From a virus, in IMG/VR virus record IMGVR_UViG_3300049629_000047, positions 1 through 26,208 of that record: 26,208 nt of DNA. One strand, written 5' to 3'. The first letter of the stretch is position 1. Each line of letters starts with the position of its first letter. A program made the position numbers and the translations under genes. Positions 12,784-21,617 of the stretch are shown one piece after another. The notes under the pieces were generated by a model. The model saw only the letters and a list, made by a program, of their open reading frames with translations, had not been told where the DNA came from and ran no database searches.

Positions 12784-14231
12784 TGAAGACGCCGATCCTT
12801 GGCTCCAGCTACGTTGCCCGCAGCATCAACGCTGCGGACAACCGCATGGTCAACCTGTTTCCTGAAATTATTCCCGAGGGCGGCAAAGAACCTGGGTTTC
12901 TTAACCGCGCCCCTGGTCTTCAGTTTCAGCAAACCATAGGCACTGGCCCAATTCGAGCACTGTGGGCGCACCAAACCAATGGCTCAGACTTCTTTGTGGT
13001 GTCCGGCACCGAGTTCTACAAAGTTACAGGATTGACCGCCACGCCCACCAAGCTAGGTGATGTGACCGGAACTGGCCCAGTGTCCATTGCTGACAATGGC
13101 ACACAAATCTTTTTGGCTTGCAATCCTGACGGGTTTATCTATAACGAAGCCACCAATGTATTTGCCAAGATCACCGACCCTGACTTTACGGGCGCTGTGA
13201 CTGTAGGCTACTTGGATGGGTATTTTGTTTACAACGAACCAGACTCTCAAAAAGTGTGGGTGACTCAATTGCTTGACGGCACCTCGGTTGACCCGCTTGA
13301 TTTTGCGTCTGCTGAAGGCTCACCAGACGGGCTAGTCGCCATCAATGTAGACCACCGAGAAGCATGGCTGTTTGGCACTGACTCAATTGAAGTTTGGTAC
13401 AACGCTGGGCAGGCTGACTTTCCTTTAACGCGCATTCAAGGCGCTTTTAACGAAATTGGGTGCGTAGCGGCGTTCTCTGTTGCAAAGCTCGACAACGGCC
13501 TGTTTTGGTTAGGCACAGATGCCCGTGGCCAAGGTATTGTCTACCGCGCCAATGGATACACTGGCGTCCGCGTTTCTACTCATGCCATTGAGTACGCTAT
13601 TGCCCAGTACGGCAACATTTCAAACGCTGTGGCTTACACCTACCAACAAGAAGGCCATGCCTTCTATGTGCTGACGTTTCCAACTGCCAACGCAACTTGG
13701 GTCTACGATGTGTCTACCCAAGCGTGGCACGAACGCGCTGGCTGGAATACTTCATTAGGTGAATTTACCCGCCACCGCAGCAACTGCCAATGTAATTTTG
13801 GCGGCAACACGGTAGTAGGCGATTTTGAAAATGGCAACATTTATACACTTAGCCTGAATGTGTACGCGGACAATGGCGGCATCCAAAAGTGGCTGCGGTC
13901 GTGGAGAGCGTTGCCAACGGGCCAAAACAACCTCAAGCGCACGGCGCAGCACAGTCTTCAATTAGACTGTGAGTCGGGCACTGGTTTGGTTACCGGCCAA
14001 GGCAGCAATCCTGAGCTTATGTTGCGCTGGTCGGATGATGGTGGCCACACATGGTCGAATGAACACTTAAGCCAAATGGGTAAGATCGGCGAGTATTACC
14101 GCCGTGTCTTTTGGCGTAGGCTTGGTATGACGCTTAAGCTACGTGACCGTGTTTACGAGGTGTCAATGACTGACCCCGTAAAGGTTGCAATTATGGGTGC
14201 TGAACTATTGATTAGCCCCACAAACGCATAA
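12783..14231 (+). CDS. Packaged-DNA stabilisation protein, P22 gp10-like (482 aa)
   Basis: TGATG coupling joins it to the gp4-like gene. In P22, gp10 plugs the portal-gp4 channel and carries the tailspikes. Recognisable features are the N-terminal MKTPILGSSYVARSINAADN, a repeated beta-propeller/beta-barrel rhythm (GSDFFVVSGTEFYKVTGLT, GPVSIADNGTQIFLACN, VGYLDGYFVYNEPDSQKVWV) and DHREAWLFGTDSIEVWYNAG, which is characteristic of the family. Length is close to the expected value. There is no signal peptide or membrane segment. The C-terminus overlaps the next gene by one base (TAATG). Confidence 0.9.
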   Translation: MKTPILGSSYVARSINAADNRMVNLFPEIIPEGGKEPGFLNRAPGLQFQQTIGTGPIRALWAHQTNGSDFFVVSGTEFYKVTGLTATPTKLGDVTGTGPVSIADNGTQIFLACNPDGFIYNEATNVFAKITDPDFTGAVTVGYLDGYFVYNEPDSQKVWVTQLLDGTSVDPLDFASAEGSPDGLVAINVDHREAWLFGTDSIEVWYNAGQADFPLTRIQGAFNEIGCVAAFSVAKLDNGLFWLGTDARGQGIVYRANGYTGVRVSTHAIEYAIAQYGNISNAVAYTYQQEGHAFYVLTFPTANATWVYDVSTQAWHERAGWNTSLGEFTRHRSNCQCNFGGNTVVGDFENGNIYTLSLNVYADNGGIQKWLRSWRALPTGQNNLKRTAQHSLQLDCESGTGLVTGQGSNPELMLRWSDDGGHTWSNEHLSQMGKIGEYYRRVFWRRLGMTLKLRDRVYEVSMTDPVKVAIMGAELLISPTNA

Positions 14232-14848
14232 TGGCTACAACGTCCAATGTCACCCAAATCACGGCCCCCCGTGTTGAACTTATTGATCCACGAACAGGTT
14301 TGGTGTCGCGGGAATGGTATCGGTTTTTCTATAACCTGTACACAATTACGGGCGAAGGTACTGGAGTAACACTTGCAATCAATGGTGGTACGGGTATTTC
14401 GTCTTACTTGGTAGGCGACTTACTGTACGCCAATACCACAACTACTTTGGCAAAACTCCACCCTGGGTCGGCTGGCCAAGTGCTTACTACCCAAGGTGCT
14501 AATGCGCCGCCAGAATGGTCAACTTCGACTGGTACGGCTCCAGTTACTAAAACTGCCGATTTCACTTTAGCAGATACTGAGTCTTGGGTTATCAACAACA
14601 AGTCAGGATCAACCTGTACGGTTACCTTGCCCGCGCCATCTTCTTACAACGGGCGACAGGTTACATTTAAGAATATGCAAGCGCAGTTTTTGGTGTCCGC
14701 ATCAAGTAATGTTGTGCCACTCGACAGCATTTCGGCTGGAACCTTAATTCTCTTGGATGTTATTGGAAATTGGGCGACAATGGTGTCTGATGGCACGAAC
14801 TGGGTCATCATGCAAGCCGCGTCCAACAACAACCTGCTTTTGGAATGA
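14231..14848 (+). CDS. Fibre-like tail/head protein (205 aa)
   Basis: The N-terminal 40 residues (ITAPRVELIDPRTGLVSREW, then YRFFYNLYTITGEG) are a conserved attachment segment of podoviral accessory proteins. Residues about 55-95 (GDLLYANTTTTLAKLHPGSA and then GQVLTTQGANAPPEWS) form a module repeated in many phage fibres that trimerises and carries distal domains. The remainder is a beta domain (TWVINNKSGSTCTVTLPAPS and following) with a last-strand GTNWVIMQA, similar to that of the 7129 protein. Probably a small trimeric fibre attached at the tail-neck. The ATGA overlap couples it to the cupin gene. Confidence 0.7.
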   Translation: MATTSNVTQITAPRVELIDPRTGLVSREWYRFFYNLYTITGEGTGVTLAINGGTGISSYLVGDLLYANTTTTLAKLHPGSAGQVLTTQGANAPPEWSTSTGTAPVTKTADFTLADTESWVINNKSGSTCTVTLPAPSSYNGRQVTFKNMQAQFLVSASSNVVPLDSISAGTLILLDVIGNWATMVSDGTNWVIMQAASNNNLLLE

Positions 14849-15420
14849 CTACGATTATGAACAGTATTGCCGTTGAGTCAAATCTTAAAGAACGCGTTGA
14901 GGCGCGGCAAACAGAGTTGTCTTCAGATTTAGTTGATAAGGTTAAATTTCGTCAAAACGTCTTGACTGTTCAAGCCGGATTAGATGCCATGATTGCCAAC
15001 GGCGAAGTAGAATCTATTGCTGAAGAATGCACGTTGAAACATTATTTTTCACCTAAAGATGAAAAGTATGGGTGCTGCACTTACGCCAGAGAGATAAAGC
15101 TCCCTAAAGGGTCAATAGTAATCGGAAAAATACACCGGCATCAGCATCTTAATTTCATCACGCAAGGTGAAGTTATCGTATACACCGAGTTTGGCGAAAA
15201 GCATTTAAAAGCACCTTGCACGTTTATCTCAGAGGTTGGCTTGAAACGTGTGGTTCGCGCGCTAGAAGACACAATATGGACGACTGTCCATTTGACTGAA
15301 TTTGAGTCTGAAACTGAGCTAGATAAAATTGAACATGAAGTTATCGCCCCGTCATACGACGATTTGGGACTGATTGCATCTGTTGAAGCATTGCCGCAAA
15401 TACCGGCGCAAGGAGTTTGA
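14845..15420 (+). CDS. Cupin-fold protein in the neck module (191 aa)
   Basis: After a helical N-terminal region (about 10-60), residues about 85-151 show a cupin/RmlC-like double-stranded beta-helix: KGSIVIGKIHRHQHLNFITQ with H97, H99 and H101, then GEVIVYTEFGEKHLKAPCTF and VHLTEFES with H149. The histidine cluster and the second motif near P124-H149 are compatible with a metal-binding cupin, but a complete standard ligand set cannot be assigned by eye. It is placed between the gp10-like/fibre genes and the ejection proteins, an unusual place for an enzyme-type cupin; a structural use of the fold, or modification of surface sugars, is possible. Start by ATGA overlap; a second ATG at 14857 is an alternative. 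Confidence 0.62.
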   Translation: MTTIMNSIAVESNLKERVEARQTELSSDLVDKVKFRQNVLTVQAGLDAMIANGEVESIAEECTLKHYFSPKDEKYGCCTYAREIKLPKGSIVIGKIHRHQHLNFITQGEVIVYTEFGEKHLKAPCTFISEVGLKRVVRALEDTIWTTVHLTEFESETELDKIEHEVIAPSYDDLGLIASVEALPQIPAQGV

Positions 15421-15421
15421 T

Positions 15422-16108
15422 ATGACATGGGTAGCAACAGCAGTTGTAGGTAGTGCAGCCGTAGGCGCGTACTCAGCTAATAGAGCCGCAAAAGAGCAAG
15501 CTGGCGCAATGGATCGTGCTTCGGAATTGCAATACCGGCAATACCAAGAAGACGTTGCAAGACAAAAACCGTTCTACGATGTAGGCGTCAACGCGTTACC
15601 AGAACTGGTCGCCGCGTCAAAATACACGCCTTTTGGTATGGAGCAATTTCAAGCCGACCCTGGGTATGCTTTTCGTTTGAAAGAAGGCCAACAAGCCCTT
15701 GACCGTCAAGCGGCGGCGCGCGGCGGATTGATCTCTGGCGGGGCGCTGAAGGCTGCGACACGATATGGCCAAGAGATGGGTAGCCAAGAGTACACCAACG
15801 CATTCAATCGCTATCAGGCCGAACGCACCGCGCGTCTGCAACCTTTACAAGCATTGACAGGCATGGGCCAAAGTACAGGCCAACAAATTAGCCAAGCGGG
15901 GCAAACTATGGCGTCAAATGTTGGCAACAACATGGGCAGCGCGGCTGCGGCCAGAGCATCAGGCTATGTAGGTGGGGCCAATGCTTTGACAAGCGGTTTA
16001 GGCACATATTTAAACTACAGCCAAGGTCAAAATACGCTTGCGGCTTTGCGTGATAGGGGTCAATATACACCTGGGTCGTATAATTTCCGTGGCCCAATGG
16101 AAACGTAA
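15422..16108 (+). CDS. Internal virion/DNA-ejection protein with N-terminal hydrophobic segment (228 aa)
   Basis: ATG 15422 has a strong AAGGAG seven bases upstream. MTWVATAVVGSAAVGAYSAN is a hydrophobic N-terminal stretch; a polar coiled region follows (YRQYQEDVARQKPFYDVGVN). Later come RLKEGQQALDRQAAARGGLI and repeated Gln/Gly/Ala/Ser helices (about 150-200). This order is typical of proteins often annotated as DNA transfer protein in podoviruses, which are packed in the head and inserted into the host envelope at ejection. Compared with P22 gp7/gp16/gp20 it would be the smallest of the three internal proteins here. Function inferred from resemblance and order. Confidence 0.75.
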   Translation: MTWVATAVVGSAAVGAYSANRAAKEQAGAMDRASELQYRQYQEDVARQKPFYDVGVNALPELVAASKYTPFGMEQFQADPGYAFRLKEGQQALDRQAAARGGLISGGALKAATRYGQEMGSQEYTNAFNRYQAERTARLQPLQALTGMGQSTGQQISQAGQTMASNVGNNMGSAAAARASGYVGGANALTSGLGTYLNYSQGQNTLAALRDRGQYTPGSYNFRGPMET

Positions 16109-16118
16109 GGAATAAAAT

Positions 16119-17780
16119 ATGCCTATCGATCCTAGAATTTCCCTTGGTGTTCAGCCGCTTCAAATAGCTGATCCAGTAGCTCAATACGGCCAAGTGCAAA
16201 ACATTTTGGCTGCTCAAGATCAAAGAAGAGCTGCGGGTACTCAAAACGAATTGGCGCAAGCACAGTTGGGCCAAACTCGGATGGCGATTAAAGAAGCGCA
16301 AGAAGCGCAAGATTACGTAGCGCAAGTTATGGACGCAGCCAAGAAAAACGGCGCGCCTACTGACGACCCTATGGATGCCGCTATGCAAATGTTGCGGCAT
16401 CCAAACGCAAAAGTCCGAGCAGCGGGCCAAAATTTGCTTGACGCAAACGAAAAAGTTTTGGCGTATCAACAGCAAGCTACGTTCTTAAAAGATCAAGCCC
16501 CAGCACCAGTAGCGGCTCAACCTGATATAGAAAACAAACTTGCGCCTGCGCCTGCTGCGTCAGTCAACGCTATGGCTGCGCCAGCAGACGCCAAACAACA
16601 ACTTGCGTTAAAAATAAATGACGGCGACAGAAAATACGGCAGCGCACCTGGGTGGATAAAGCAGCGTGATTTGTTGGTTGAAGAATACAAACAACTGCTT
16701 AAACCTGAGTTTGAGTTTAAAGAAATCACCAACCCAGACGGCACAATCGGTGTTCAAGCTATCAACAAGCGTACTGCGGTAGCCCAGCCAGTTATGAGCG
16801 CCGGTCAAATTTTAACTAGCCCCAACATCCCCGCGCAACGTCTTCAGTTTGACAAAGACAAACTTGATTGGGAGAAAGCAAACCCAGGCAAAGAAATTAA
16901 AGAAGTCAACAACGCAGATGGCACAACCAGCTATTTTGGAATTGATAAACGTACTGGTGAAGCAACTCCAATTACGATGGGCGCGGGGGCAACCGCACCA
17001 AACCAACCTTTGACTGGCGCAAAAACAAGCAGCCCACCTCCAAGCATGGTGGCTGAGTACACTTTTGCCAAAACACCTGAAGGCGGCAGTTTTAAAGGCT
17101 CTTACCAAGACTTTGTAACCGCCCGCGCAGCGGCTGGTCGAGCACCACAGCAACCACCGCAACCTCAACCACCAGTTGCGGTTGTTGACCCAAAAACTGG
17201 AAAACAAATTTACGTTACCAGAGAGCAAGCGTTGTCTGGACAAATGACACCTGCTAACGCAATGGAAGGCTTGGCACCAAAAGAAATTCAAGCGCGTGAA
17301 GCTAAGTTCCCCGCCGCTACATCTGCGGTCAAGACATTTGAGTCAAGCGCAGATAAATTGGCGGCGGATTTGGAAAGGTTGGCCAAGCACCCTGGCCTAT
17401 CTGGAATTTCAGGTTTGATTTATGGCCGCACACCGGCGCTTACCAAAGACGCCCGTGCAGCGCAAGCGTTGTACGACAGCATTGTTGCTCGCGGCGGCTT
17501 TCAAGAGTTGCAAAACATGCGAGCATCGTCCCCGACTGGCGGCGCGTTGGGCAACGTATCAAACCAAGAAGGTCAATACTTGCGTGATGCGTTTGCACCT
17601 ATCAACCGTACGCAAGACACCGCTGATTTGAGTAGGTCGTTAACGGAAGCGGCTAACGCAACTAGGGTGTCCAAACAACGTGTGCGTGAAGCGTATGATC
17701 TGACTTATGATTACAAGAATCAAGGTAAAGCACCCGCAGGCGCTGTCGACGCCAACAACCCCTTGTTGAAGGGAAAATAA
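16119..17780 (+). CDS. Large internal virion protein with duplicated motif (553 aa)
   Basis: The N-terminal half is a long, polar, mostly helical region (MPIDPRISLGVQPLQIADPV, then QNILAAQDQRRAAGTQNELA) with Pro/Ala-rich linkers. Two imperfect copies of an about 32-residue unit sit near 197-230 and 257-290: EFKEITNPDGTIGVQAINKR and EIKEVNNADGTTSYFGIDKR, each followed by an Ala-Pro-Met-Gly segment. The C-terminal 130 residues are helical (SGLIYGRTPALTKDARAAQA, then GGFQELQNMRASSPTGGALG) with a conserved GNVSNQEGQYLRDAF block. It lies between two probable ejection proteins, so an ejectosome component is most likely. No lytic motif is recognised. Confidence 0.72.
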   Translation: MPIDPRISLGVQPLQIADPVAQYGQVQNILAAQDQRRAAGTQNELAQAQLGQTRMAIKEAQEAQDYVAQVMDAAKKNGAPTDDPMDAAMQMLRHPNAKVRAAGQNLLDANEKVLAYQQQATFLKDQAPAPVAAQPDIENKLAPAPAASVNAMAAPADAKQQLALKINDGDRKYGSAPGWIKQRDLLVEEYKQLLKPEFEFKEITNPDGTIGVQAINKRTAVAQPVMSAGQILTSPNIPAQRLQFDKDKLDWEKANPGKEIKEVNNADGTTSYFGIDKRTGEATPITMGAGATAPNQPLTGAKTSSPPPSMVAEYTFAKTPEGGSFKGSYQDFVTARAAAGRAPQQPPQPQPPVAVVDPKTGKQIYVTREQALSGQMTPANAMEGLAPKEIQAREAKFPAATSAVKTFESSADKLAADLERLAKHPGLSGISGLIYGRTPALTKDARAAQALYDSIVARGGFQELQNMRASSPTGGALGNVSNQEGQYLRDAFAPINRTQDTADLSRSLTEAANATRVSKQRVREAYDLTYDYKNQGKAPAGAVDANNPLLKGK

Positions 17781-19898
17781 ATGGCCGATTTAGCCACGAT
17801 CCTTAATGATCCTAACTATGTCAACGCAAACGAGGCGACAAAGGCGGCTATTTTTTTAAAGTACGCACCTGAAGACCCAAACTACGTCAACGCAAACGAA
17901 GCCACCAAGCAAGCTATCCATGAAAAATTTGGTGTGCAAGGTGTTGCCAAACAAATTAGCGAAAGCATCGCCACTGCAATGGGCTCGGCAGACGCGCCGT
18001 CTGAGATACCTGCGGCCCGCGCAGAGCCCACAACCTATGAAACAGTTCGTGAGTTTGTCGCCCCAACCGTAAGCATGTTGGGCGCAGCGGGGGGTGCATA
18101 CGCTGGTATCCCGTTTGGCCCTCCAGGCATAGTCAGCGGCGCTGGATTAGGCTATGGCATGGCGCAAGAAGCGCTTAACTTGGCTGATATTTATATCGGT
18201 GGCAAAGCCCCGCGTGAAGGCGCGGCTATGGTTACTGAGCCGGTTAAGAATGTGTTGGAAGGCTCAACATACGAAGTTGGCGGTCGTGTTGTGGCTCCGT
18301 ACGTTGGTAAAGTAATTGGCGCTGCAATGGACTTGCGTCAAATACCAGCACAAAAAGCCGCAAAGATTGCCCGTGATGCGTTGGGTGACGATTTGCCTCA
18401 AGTGCTTAACGCGCTTCGCACTGCACCACCAAACCTTAGCGCAGCACAAGCCACGGCCAACATTACCAACCCCACATGGCAGGCTTTGATCGAACGCCGT
18501 TTGGCCAGCGACCCCAAGTTTGTGTTGAACCTTAAAAACATGAACGAGGCCGATGGTGTCAACGCGTTGGCCAAATTAGCAGGCGGCTCTACTGCGACTG
18601 AAACACGCGCTACGCTTGAATCCGCCAAAAACAATTTGAATGCCATGACAGGCCCACAACGTGAGGCCGCGCTCAACCGCGCCAATTTGGGTAAAGATGT
18701 GGCGGCGTACGAGGCTCAGGCAGGCAAGTTAAGCGCTGAAGCTGCTGCTGAAGTTCAGAAAGTGCGTGACTTGATTAAAGCGGGCAACGCCGCGGAGGCA
18801 TGGGCCAGACTTGACTTGATTAAACGCGGTTTACCCGTTGGCGCAACCCCGTACACTAATTTTGGCCAGCTTTCTAATAAAGCGTTGAACGAATGGTCAT
18901 CTAAAGCGGCTGACGCTTCTCTTGACCTTGGTCAAGGCGCTCGGTTTGCTCAAGGCGCTGCCGACGCTTTAAGGTCTGTGGGCGTCAAACCTTTGGAGAC
19001 AGCACCGCTTATTGAAAGTATCAGGTCTGTAACCAACAGACCTGAATTTGCAGGCAACGACCTATTGGCTGGTGCGGCAAAAAATGTTGCTGACGATATT
19101 GCCAAATGGACGGCCAGCAACGGCGTGATTGACGCTGTTGCTTTGGAAGCCATCCGCAAAAATTCAGTCAACGCCGCAATTCAACAGTTGCGCCCAGGGG
19201 TTGACGCAACCACTCAACGCAATCTTGCTGCGTCGGTAATGGCCAAAATCAAACCCTTGATTGATGACGCCATTGAAGGTGCTGGTGGTTCTGGCTGGCG
19301 CAATTATTTGACAAACCACGCCAAGGGTATGCAACAAATTGCGGAGAAGAAACTCTCAGGCGAGGCGCTCAAACTGTACAAGACCAACAAAGATGAATTT
19401 GTGCGGTTGGTGCAAGGCGAATCGCCTGAAGCAGTTGAAAAGATTTTGGGCCCTGGCAGTTACGACATTGCCAAAGAAGTAAGCGAAAACACTTTGAACG
19501 TGTTACGCGATCAAGCTGCCAAAACTATCCGCGAAGTCAACATCAAGACTCAAGTAGCGGGCGGCCAAGAGGCGCTTAAAGAACTGATGCTGCAAAACTT
19601 GTCCAAGTTCCGCTTGCCGTCGTACATTACTGCTGTGGCCGCAACAACCAACAAGGCCATGCAAATTCTTGAAAACAAGATCGGCGCAAAAACGCTGGGT
19701 ACGTTGACCGAAGCGTTTAAGACACCTGGCGCAACCGCAGACTTGTTGGAAAGTTTGCCTGGGCCTGAACGTAATCGAGTGGCAAAATTGCTATCTGATC
19801 CTAAAAGCTGGGTGCAAAAAGCAGCAGCGCCAGCAACCATTGGCGTAACAAATGCGTTAGCGCCCCCACAACAAAACCAAAACGCGTTGGCTCCGTAA
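17781..19898 (+). CDS. Largest internal/ejection-type virion protein (705 aa)
   Basis: It begins two tandem 22-residue repeats, DPNYVNANEATKAAIFLKYA (about 10-31) and DPNYVNANEATKQAIHEKFG (about 32-51), nearly identical in protein but divergent in codons. A glycine-zipper-like hydrophobic region at about 92-130 (TVSMLGAAGGAYAGIPFGPP, GIVSGAGLGYGMAQEA) could cross a membrane. The remaining 570 residues are helical and Ala-rich, as in ejection proteins that form a channel across the host envelope. It follows the other two internal proteins without a gap. No lysozyme, transglycosylase or protease motif is seen. Role by position and composition. Confidence 0.75.
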   Translation: MADLATILNDPNYVNANEATKAAIFLKYAPEDPNYVNANEATKQAIHEKFGVQGVAKQISESIATAMGSADAPSEIPAARAEPTTYETVREFVAPTVSMLGAAGGAYAGIPFGPPGIVSGAGLGYGMAQEALNLADIYIGGKAPREGAAMVTEPVKNVLEGSTYEVGGRVVAPYVGKVIGAAMDLRQIPAQKAAKIARDALGDDLPQVLNALRTAPPNLSAAQATANITNPTWQALIERRLASDPKFVLNLKNMNEADGVNALAKLAGGSTATETRATLESAKNNLNAMTGPQREAALNRANLGKDVAAYEAQAGKLSAEAAAEVQKVRDLIKAGNAAEAWARLDLIKRGLPVGATPYTNFGQLSNKALNEWSSKAADASLDLGQGARFAQGAADALRSVGVKPLETAPLIESIRSVTNRPEFAGNDLLAGAAKNVADDIAKWTASNGVIDAVALEAIRKNSVNAAIQQLRPGVDATTQRNLAASVMAKIKPLIDDAIEGAGGSGWRNYLTNHAKGMQQIAEKKLSGEALKLYKTNKDEFVRLVQGESPEAVEKILGPGSYDIAKEVSENTLNVLRDQAAKTIREVNIKTQVAGGQEALKELMLQNLSKFRLPSYITAVAATTNKAMQILENKIGAKTLGTLTEAFKTPGATADLLESLPGPERNRVAKLLSDPKSWVQKAAAPATIGVTNALAPPQQNQNALAP

Positions 19899-19916
19899 TA
19901 CCCTTAAGGAAAACAC

Positions 19917-21149
19917 ATGGCTAGCTTAACCCCCACCCCCAAACAACAGATTTTCGGATCGGATGGCTTGCCTCTTGTCGGCGGCAAAATCTACACTTAC
20001 GCTGCGGGTACAACAACGCCGCTTGCAACTTATACCGATTCAGGTGCTGGTACAGCTAACACCAACCCAATTATTTTGAATTCGCTGGGGCAAGCTAACA
20101 TTTGGTTGGCTTCCGCATCATCGTACAAGTTCAGCGTGTACACATCTGCCGATGTGTTGCTGTACACCGTGGACAACATCGCCACGCCCATTGATTACAT
20201 ATCTTTGGTCACCTCGCTTGCCTCACCACCACCTATCGGTAGCACTGCGCCTAACACTGGCGCGTTTACCACGCTGACTGCAACTACGGGCAATATCACT
20301 ACTGTCAATGCAACTACAGTTAACGCAGCCACTATGACTGCAACTGGCACAATTACCGCTGAAACTTTGACTTTTGAGGGCGGCGGGTCAATGACTAGAC
20401 CGCCGGAACCAAGCATTAAGCCAATCACTGCTACTGTAGCTGCTAACGCCCTTACGGTCACATTAAACCCAACTATTTTGGAGTTTAGGTCTGCCACTTT
20501 AACTAGCGGTACTGTAGTGTCTCGCATAATTTCATCGGCTATATCTGTAACCGTTTCGTCAGGGTCAACATTAGGTACTGTTTCAGCAGTGCAGAGCCGT
20601 ATTGTTGTATTGGCTCTTGACAATGCTGGCACAGTAGAACTAGCGGTTGTCAACATCTCGGGCGGTAATGACCTAACTGAGACAGGCCTTATCAGCACCA
20701 CTGCGGAAGGCGGCGCAGGCGCTGCCGATAGTGCATCGACCGTCTACTCCACCACTGCGCGTACAAACTTGGCTTACCGTGTTGTTGGTTACATTGAGAG
20801 CACACAAGCCACGGCAGGTACATGGGCTACTACACCAAGCACTATCCAAGGATGTGGTGGCCAAGCTCTGACTGCTATGAGTAGCTTGGGGTATAGCCAA
20901 ACTTGGCAAACAACTTTAACAAGAACATCGGGTACAACATACTACAACACCACTGGAAAACCTATTATGTTTTCGAGTACGGTAAATTTAACATCGGGTT
21001 GCACAGTTTCTGTAAATGGCGTAACTATTATCAATACAGGTTCAATTGCAGGTTTAAGTTGCATAACATTTGTTGTTCCTCCTAGTGGGTCTTATGTAAT
21101 AACAGTTGGATCGGGATTTAGCAGTGCAGCAATTTCAGAACTTCGTTAA
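19917..21149 (+). CDS. Tail fibre/spike with P22-like head-binding N-terminus (410 aa)
   Basis: Residues 1-95 form a head-binding domain recalling P22 tailspike: KQQIFGSDGLPLVGGKIYTY, AGTTTPLATYTDSGAGTANT, NPIILNSLGQANIWL. Residues about 120-155 are a low-complexity Thr/Ala/Asn beta-stem (TTGNITTVNATTVNAATMTA), suitable for a trimeric shaft. The middle is a beta domain. The C-terminus (about 335-410), TTYYNTTGKPIMFSSTVNLT ... VPPSGSYVITVGSG ... ISELR, is a tip domain frequent in phage and R-type pyocin-like fibres. It lacks the large depolymerase beta-helix, so binding rather than cleavage is expected. RBS AAGGA precedes the start. Confidence 0.82.
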   Translation: MASLTPTPKQQIFGSDGLPLVGGKIYTYAAGTTTPLATYTDSGAGTANTNPIILNSLGQANIWLASASSYKFSVYTSADVLLYTVDNIATPIDYISLVTSLASPPPIGSTAPNTGAFTTLTATTGNITTVNATTVNAATMTATGTITAETLTFEGGGSMTRPPEPSIKPITATVAANALTVTLNPTILEFRSATLTSGTVVSRIISSAISVTVSSGSTLGTVSAVQSRIVVLALDNAGTVELAVVNISGGNDLTETGLISTTAEGGAGAADSASTVYSTTARTNLAYRVVGYIESTQATAGTWATTPSTIQGCGGQALTAMSSLGYSQTWQTTLTRTSGTTYYNTTGKPIMFSSTVNLTSGCTVSVNGVTIINTGSIAGLSCITFVVPPSGSYVITVGSGFSSAAISELR

Positions 21150-21158
21150 GGATTAAAA

Positions 21159-21425
21159 ATGTCACATTACAAAGACACTCAAAACAAGCTGCACTTCCTT
21201 GATGACGATTCATTCGCCTATCTCTTACCTGCTGGCTCAGTGCCAATCAGTGACGCAGAAGCCGAGGCGCTGCGCCCAAAAACAACGCTCACCTACGCGC
21301 AAAAACGTGCGGCTGAGTATCCTCCTATGGCTGACTACCTTGATGGTGTAGTCAAGGGTGATCAAGCGCAAATTGACAAGTACATTGCAGACTGCCAAGC
21401 AATTAAGGCTAAGTATCCAAAATGA
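21159..21425 (+). CDS. Small protein after the tail fibre (88 aa)
   Basis: MSHYKDTQNKLHFLDDDSFA followed by YLLPAGSVPISDAEAEAL matches a common small family that follows fibre genes in phages, sometimes annotated as fibre-assembly related; evidence for a chaperone role is weak. The C-terminal half is helical (YAQKRAAEYPPMADYLDGVV, DQAQIDKYIADCQAIKAKYP). It occupies the same position relative to a fibre as the MSHF protein at 8383 does to the glycine-rich protein. The stop overlaps the next gene by four bases. Confidence 0.75.
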   Translation: MSHYKDTQNKLHFLDDDSFAYLLPAGSVPISDAEAEALRPKTTLTYAQKRAAEYPPMADYLDGVVKGDQAQIDKYIADCQAIKAKYPK

Positions 21426-21616
21426 GCGAAATAGAAAAAGACCACGCCGTTCATGTTGCGGTATGCAGCGAACGATACGCCGCCATTGAAAAAGCCTTTA
21501 CCGAAGGCGACAAGCGCATGACGCGCATTGAGTATCTGCTCTACGTCGTGATCGGCGCGGTGTTGCTGGGCCCAGGCTTTGTTGGCACGATAGTCAACAA
21601 ACTTATAGGCGGGTGA
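21422..21616 (+). CDS. Small single-TM protein, holin/haemolysin XhlA-like (64 aa)
   Basis: A charged N-terminal half (MSEIEKDHAVHVAVCSERYA and then KAFTEGDKRMTRIE) precedes one C-terminal membrane segment, YLLYVVIGAVLLGPGFVGTI (about residues 38-57). A short helical cytoplasmic region followed by a terminal TM is the pattern of XhlA-type and similar phage lysis accessory proteins, often encoded with holin and endolysin. It opens the lysis-region chain of overlapping membrane-protein genes. The 3' end supplies the AGG ribosome-binding sequence of the following gene. Confidence 0.65.
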   Translation: MSEIEKDHAVHVAVCSERYAAIEKAFTEGDKRMTRIEYLLYVVIGAVLLGPGFVGTIVNKLIGG

Positions 21617-21617
21617 A

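Noticed and set aside
14845-15420. Phosphomannose isomerase or dTDP-sugar epimerase assignment for the cupin
   Set aside because: Only the fold pattern is visible; enzyme-specific residues cannot be assigned.
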